Assembly: GCA_963969595.1 (NCBI GenBank)
Contig: OZ018409.1
Location: 11,112,520 to 11,176,519, forward strand
Length of the DNA: 64,000 nt
Reading direction: 5' to 3'
Source of the DNA: Neckera pumila
Taxonomy: Eukaryota; Streptophyta; Bryopsida; Hypnales; Neckeraceae
Shown here: positions 60,010-64,000 of the stretch, piece by piece
Numbering within the stretch: the first letter of the stretch is position 1
Layout: each line of letters starts with the position of its first letter
Program-made: the position numbers and the translations under genes
Notes under the pieces: generated by a model
Told to the model about the DNA's origin: nothing
The model's database searches: none
Seen by the model: only the letters and a program-made list of their open reading frames with translations

Positions 60010-62860
60010 ATATAAATCAGTTGAATGTGACCAAGACTATTTTTGTTCACTTCCCGAATGGCAAGGATAATCTTCTCAGCTTTGAGATCACCATAAGGCC
60101 AGATGAGGGTTACTACCAGTAAGTTCTTGGACCATTTTCCTGTTTACGACTCCTCTCATGCTTCTAAGAAGCAATGGACATCAATATCTGAGCCTTCCCG
60201 AGTCCTCCAAGGGCTGCAGTCATTTTCTAAGCGCAGGGATGACCTTGAAAAAGCTCTAATAAATTACTTAATTGGTAATTTGATTCTTTAATATATGTTT
60301 CCGACAGATGTTTCTGGTGCTGACAGAATGTCGTTGGATGCTTCTGGGTTTACAGGAGTGGCACATTTGTCTTCAATTTCTCAATCTCACAGGTATATCT
60401 TCATGAAGCACCTCAGGTGAAATGTAAGACAAAGGTAAAAGAACAGAAAGACCGTTCTATTTTCATTGTTTAGGTGGACAGAAAGATGCAGTAAACTCAG
60501 TGAATTTTCTTTATTTTTTGACAAAAGATTATTTTGATGCAAGGAAGTAATATTGGTGCAGGTATACTGTCGTACACGCAATCTAGGCGTAAGTATCCTT
60601 AGCACAAAAATTGTGCCAAGATAACACGAAATATCGTCCCAGGGAATTTCCGGATTCTATGTAGTATGTTCTAGCTATCCGGCTTTTCTATCTTTCTTTT
60701 CTCCTCACTTACTTTCTCTCCTTCCGGTTTCCTTTACAATCCGGATCATGAACTATCCGAAATCCGGTTTACGTCTCTGCTTCCAATCCGGTTTTCTATA
60801 CCTCTGTTTTACCATCAGAGGGTCCACTATTGGTCTTGTAGAGGGGTAGGGACTCACCACTCGTTGTTCTCCTACAATTCTAACAAACACAAATCAAAAC
60901 ACCCAAGTACTCAAAGGGTTCTAGCAAGATGAGAAGATTCGGATCCTCACAGCTCCCGGATGGTAAATCCGGAAAGCAGGTCACTCAGGAGTACTTCACT
61001 CCCCCTGACTACAACGACAGATTCTCAGAGTTAAATCTAAGGGAGTGCGATCTTTCTAGAGGTTGGATGAATTCTAAGGTTGGCAGATCTTCCGGACAGG
61101 TGGGAACTTCCTTGGGCAGGCGCTTACCTCCGCACGGCTTGACAACCGGACTCGCTTCCCCGCTACTCAGATCCGGACTACTCTAGTAGTAATTTAAAGA
61201 CACAGTGCACAGCTCCTAAGTCAACAATCCAACAACATTACAATAGCACACTCTCGACTTAGACCGTATTCTCCTAAATTCGGATTCCTCCTCACCCGTC
61301 CTTTCCTTCCAACATCCAGACCACAAGGCAATACAATCCGAATACACTGATAAAGCCAAACTGCATACCCGAGGGCTTAGATTTCGAAAAGGGAATGAAA
61401 TACAAAATGAATATCAACTAGGAGGGAATGAGAGGCAACTAACTTGCCCGCCCTTAAAAACCCAAATCAAAACCAAAGTCAACATCCTAAAAGCCAAAAA
61501 GCCCTCCCGGAAATCCGGATAGCCAATCAGAGAACCATCCGAGACACCCGGAAAGTCCAGGCCTCAACTATCCCTAAAAATCCGGAATCCGGAATCCGGG
61601 CCCCACGCATGGAAAACCCATTCCGGATTCAAATTCAAATCCTAATTAAAAATAACCTAACTAACTACTTCGCCTTTTGCGCCTTCTTCGCACTGCTTCC
61701 GCCTTGGCGAATGTTGCTGCATATTGGTGAAGTCTTTTGAATGGGTACTGACTAGATTAGTCAGGGCTCCCATCCGATCAACTGGAAACTTTTCCGGACT
61801 TCGAACTTGTCTTGAACAAGGTTCCCTTCATTCGGAACTCTCCCAGTTGCCAAATCCGGATTCCATCCGGATTCTATACCAATCCGGATTCTATCACAAT
61901 CCAGATTCCATATCAATCCGGATTCCATGTCAATCCAGATTCTATCCGGATTCCATACCAATCCGGATTCTATATCAATCCGGATTCTATCCAGATTCTA
62001 TATCAATCCGGATTCTATGCGGATTCCATACCAATCCGGATTCTATCACAATCCGGATTCCATATCAATCCGGATTCCATGTCAATCCGGATTCTATATC
62101 AATCCGGATTCTATCCGGATTCCATATCAATCCGGATTCCATGTCAATCCGGATTCTATATCAATCCGGATTCTATCCGGATTCCATATCAATCCGGATT
62201 CCATGTCAATCCGGATTCTATATCAATCCGGATTCTATCCGGATTCCACACCAATCCGGATTCTATATCGGTGAAGGATCCGGATTCTGGATCCTTCTTC
62301 CATGTGATGGAATAACACTGGTAATAATCTTGAGTAATCCGGAAATTACTATTCTATAGTTTTCTATAACTGAACCGGATTCTCTATATTTTACCAAAAC
62401 AATTGAAAACTTTGACTCTATCCTAATCCTATTCTAATCTATTTCTACAATTTTGAGTTTGCATACTTTGACATATACCATCCAAACATAGATTTGGAGG
62501 GTAATTTCTGTTTGAATATTCTCTGTGAGGATTGGAAGCCCATTCTTAGTATGAACACCATCATTTATGGCCTTCAATATCTATTTCTGGTAAGTACTTC
62601 TTTCTTGTTTACTAGCCGGAAGTGATTTTTCACCACACGCAAGGAGATGTTGATTTTGTGTCTCTATGGGGATCTAAGTGGAGTCAAATATAACTACTAT
62701 CATTGGTGCCTAATAAGTGCTTGTTTCTTAGGATCCCAATCCTGATGACCCCCTTAATCATGAGGCAGCAGAAGTTTTGAGGGATAACCCTCGTCAGTTT
62801 GAGCAAAGTGTGCGAAGATCATTGGCTGGCGGTTACGTTGGTGGCACGCATTTTCCTTGA
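60010..62860 (+). CDS. NEDD8/RUB-conjugating E2 enzyme, UBC12/RCE1 family (5' end not found; possibly defective)
   Basis: Exons seen: 60010-60118, 60356-60434, about 62458-62589 and 62732-62860. They encode [20 protein letters not shown].., [72 protein letters not shown] and [20 protein letters not shown], ending [10 protein letters not shown] and a stop. The family transfers NEDD8/RUB to cullins. The catalytic Cys (62509-62511, GNFCLNIL) and the HPN motif are present. Oddities: no start exon with the LFKVKEKQ segment recognised; intron 3 is about 2 kb and full of CCGGAT repeats; its expected acceptor right before 'tac cat cca' is missing, the nearest in-frame AG (62456-62457) adding FAYFDI; C replaces R in CEDW; and the C-terminus lacks the usual last few residues (RC-type end). 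It may be a diverged working gene or an early pseudogene. Confidence 0.75.
60560..62440. repeat. CCGGAT-rich repeat DNA inside intron 3 of the UBC12-like gene
   Basis: From about 60640 the sequence becomes unlike its neighbours: richer in G+C, with dozens of TCCGGA or ATCCGG words, first scattered (60640-61620) then in a tight tandem array (61854-62275). 60929-61186 and 61444-61740 are open frames without known motifs. It looks like an inserted element or expanded repeat; no ends or target duplication were identified. Confidence 0.55.
61854..62275. repeat. Minisatellite of a 17-bp unit AATCCGGATTCYATATC with an 11-bp variant
   Basis: Units such as AATCCGGATTCTATATC, AATCCGGATTCCATGTC and the shortened TCCGGATTCTA alternate. 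A higher-order pattern of about 62 bp (TATATC, TATCC, CATATC, CATGTC variants) repeats roughly three times at 62085-62260. Because neither unit length is a multiple of three and no unit contains a stop, all three plus-strand frames stay open and read as [13 protein letters not shown] repeats. This is a DNA-level effect, not evidence for a protein. Confidence 0.9.
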
Positions 62861-63492
62861 TGCATATAGATTACAACAACCTAAAAATAGGAAGGTTGGA
62901 AGGTACCCCCGAGAGCAGAAAGTTAATTTCTTATGTGCTGATGTGCCATTAGAGTGGGAAAGTGTCTCAAGTTGCAATCTACCATGCAAGAGGCTCGTCA
63001 TACAATTATAAGCTCGACCCTTGCTGGGTGTGTGGAGCTCCAGGGCCTTATTGCGCCTGCTGATTAAGAATACTGCAGCTCTCGTGTCGTCGGAAGACAC
63101 AATCAAAGGTAAGAGTCTCGACACAACTGTTTTTCTCAACGAAATCTCAAGAGAAACTTTGAGTTTCAGTGCGAGTTTGCTTTCAAGCTTAATGCTAGTT
63201 TCACAACAAAGATCCGCTTCGATTTGAGCTTCTAGTGAGCAAGAAACACCCGATCGGCTATGGCGACAGCAATGTTTTTATTGAGAATTTAATTGTTTTG
63301 CAAAAGAGCTCTTCAATATTGGCTTGTTTTGAGAAAGGGCTTGCGAGTGCACCTTCTATGTTGCTGATTTGGTTTAATGTCTTCGTTGTGCAAATTTATT
63401 ATTAAAAATTTGACGTCATGAGAGGGTTTTGAATTGAGATTCATTATAGAAGTGAGAACATAGGGTTACAGGCACAGTGGATAGAGTCATAG
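62861..63492. other. 3' flank of the UBC12-like gene; no gene confirmed
   Basis: In one plus-strand frame 62965-63065 reads VSQVAIYHARGSSYNY and then LDPCWVCGAPGPYCAC before a stop. This Cys pattern could be a zinc-binding fragment, but I recognise no family. The remainder lacks motifs. Confidence 0.3.
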
Positions 63493-64000
63493 TGGCCAAC
63501 GGATCTAGACGAATTTGCGTTCATAGTGGAAGACGACATGGAGCTTTCAAATCTTTATTACCGGTTTTTACGTACAATGATTGCAACATACTACTACAAC
63601 CCAGAGCAGTACAATCCCTCTGTGTATGGCGTCTCCTTGCAACGTCCCAGATTTGTACCTGGGAAAGGAGGCTTACCTTTCAATGTCAATAGCACGAAGA
63701 ATCTGTTGATGTATCCATTGGTTGGGACGTGGGGCCAACTGTTGTTTCCAAGACAGTGGAAGGAGTTTTGGTTATGGTATGATAAGCACAAGAGTAAAGG
63801 GGAGAGGTTGATTCTGGAAGGGATGGTGACAAATTCCTGGTACAAGAAACTAGAGGAGAGCATATGAACTCCATGGTTCGTGAAATTCACGCACTCTCGA
63901 GGCTACTTCATTCTCTACACGAACTTTGTCGAGGAGCGAGCACTGAGCGTTTCACACTGGAGAAGAAGAGATTGAATCAAAATTTGAGAATGCGGTGAGC
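63493..64000 (+). pseudogene. Plant glycosyltransferase-like protein fragment with an in-frame stop, running off the window
   Basis: After an acceptor-like 'gagtcatag' the frame opens WPTDLDEFAFIVEDDMELS, then YYYNPEQYNPSVYGVSLQRP, RFVPGK, LVGTWGQLLFP, WKEFWLWYDKHKSKG and LEGMVTNSWYKKLEESI. A TGA follows (63865-63867) where TGG (Trp) is expected, and the same frame continues TPWFVKFTHSRGYFILYTNF. A frame change near 63955 then disrupts it. The EDDME stretch looks like the acidic nucleotide-sugar/metal site of GT2-type enzymes. I recall this pattern from plant membrane 'glycosyltransferase family 2' proteins, so the family is likely but the name is from memory. Upstream exons were not found. 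The nonsense codon and frame change indicate a pseudogene or a partial duplicate. Confidence 0.6.

Noticed and set aside
61724..62359. Long open frames encoding [13 protein letters not shown] repeats
   Set aside because: They arise in all three plus frames from a stop-free 17/11-bp minisatellite in an intron; there is no start context or non-repeat domain.

Overview
The window is AT-rich nuclear DNA from an intron-bearing eukaryote, most likely a non-seed land plant or a close streptophyte relative (inference). The case rests on three points. It has conserved eukaryotic housekeeping genes split by short GT-AG introns. It has a plant-type glycosyltransferase-like fragment ending in VEDDME...SLQRPRFVPGK...LVGTWGQ. 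Its transposon load is typical of such genomes: a MULE-like transposase with a SWIM finger, CACTA-type MITEs, and an unusual set of piggyBac-type elements. I see no prokaryotic or organellar gene layout. The species cannot be fixed from the sequence alone.

Layout. 1-13.6 kb: no convincing gene. It holds a diverged direct duplication, MITEs, foldback elements and a decayed TTAA-flanked element with an internal minisatellite. 13.85-17.98 kb (-): a ten-exon gene, now broken by nonsense codons and a frame change, whose predicted protein of about 1,037 residues joins a ParB/sulfiredoxin-type DGNHR motif to a permuted N6/N4 DNA-methyltransferase-like domain. This is the most unusual object here. 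18.2-22.5 kb: a small recurrent palindromic repeat and weak exon candidates. 23.4-27.2 kb (+): a decayed MULE-like transposase. 29.06-31.41 kb (-): a G-patch protein of the GPATCH11/DUF4187 family. 32.2-37.3 kb: a complete but broken piggyBac transposon with terminal inverted repeats and TTAA target sites, carrying a nested 154-bp CACTA-type MITE inside its transposase. 39.9-41.5 kb: a non-autonomous piggyBac-like element with a second one nested in it. 42.4-45.0 kb (-): an apparently intact six-exon gene of the SCI1 (style cell-cycle inhibitor 1-like) family. 50.6-55.3 kb: a pile of nested TTAA-flanked and foldback elements. 60.0-62.9 kb (+): a NEDD8/RUB-conjugating enzyme gene (UBC12/RCE1 family) with about 2 kb of CCGGAT-rich repeat DNA in one intron and several abnormal features. 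63.5-64.0 kb (+): the start of a glycosyltransferase-like fragment with an in-frame stop.

There are no operons; genes are isolated units between repeats. The three housekeeping-type genes have unrelated roles: RNA processing or G-patch function, a nuclear SCI1-like regulator, and cullin neddylation. The strongest themes are a eukaryotic ParB-methyltransferase fusion gene in decay, and a piggyBac family with autonomous-type and short derivative elements side by side. Reading frames, splice sites and repeat alignments were worked out by eye; no database search or alignment program was run.
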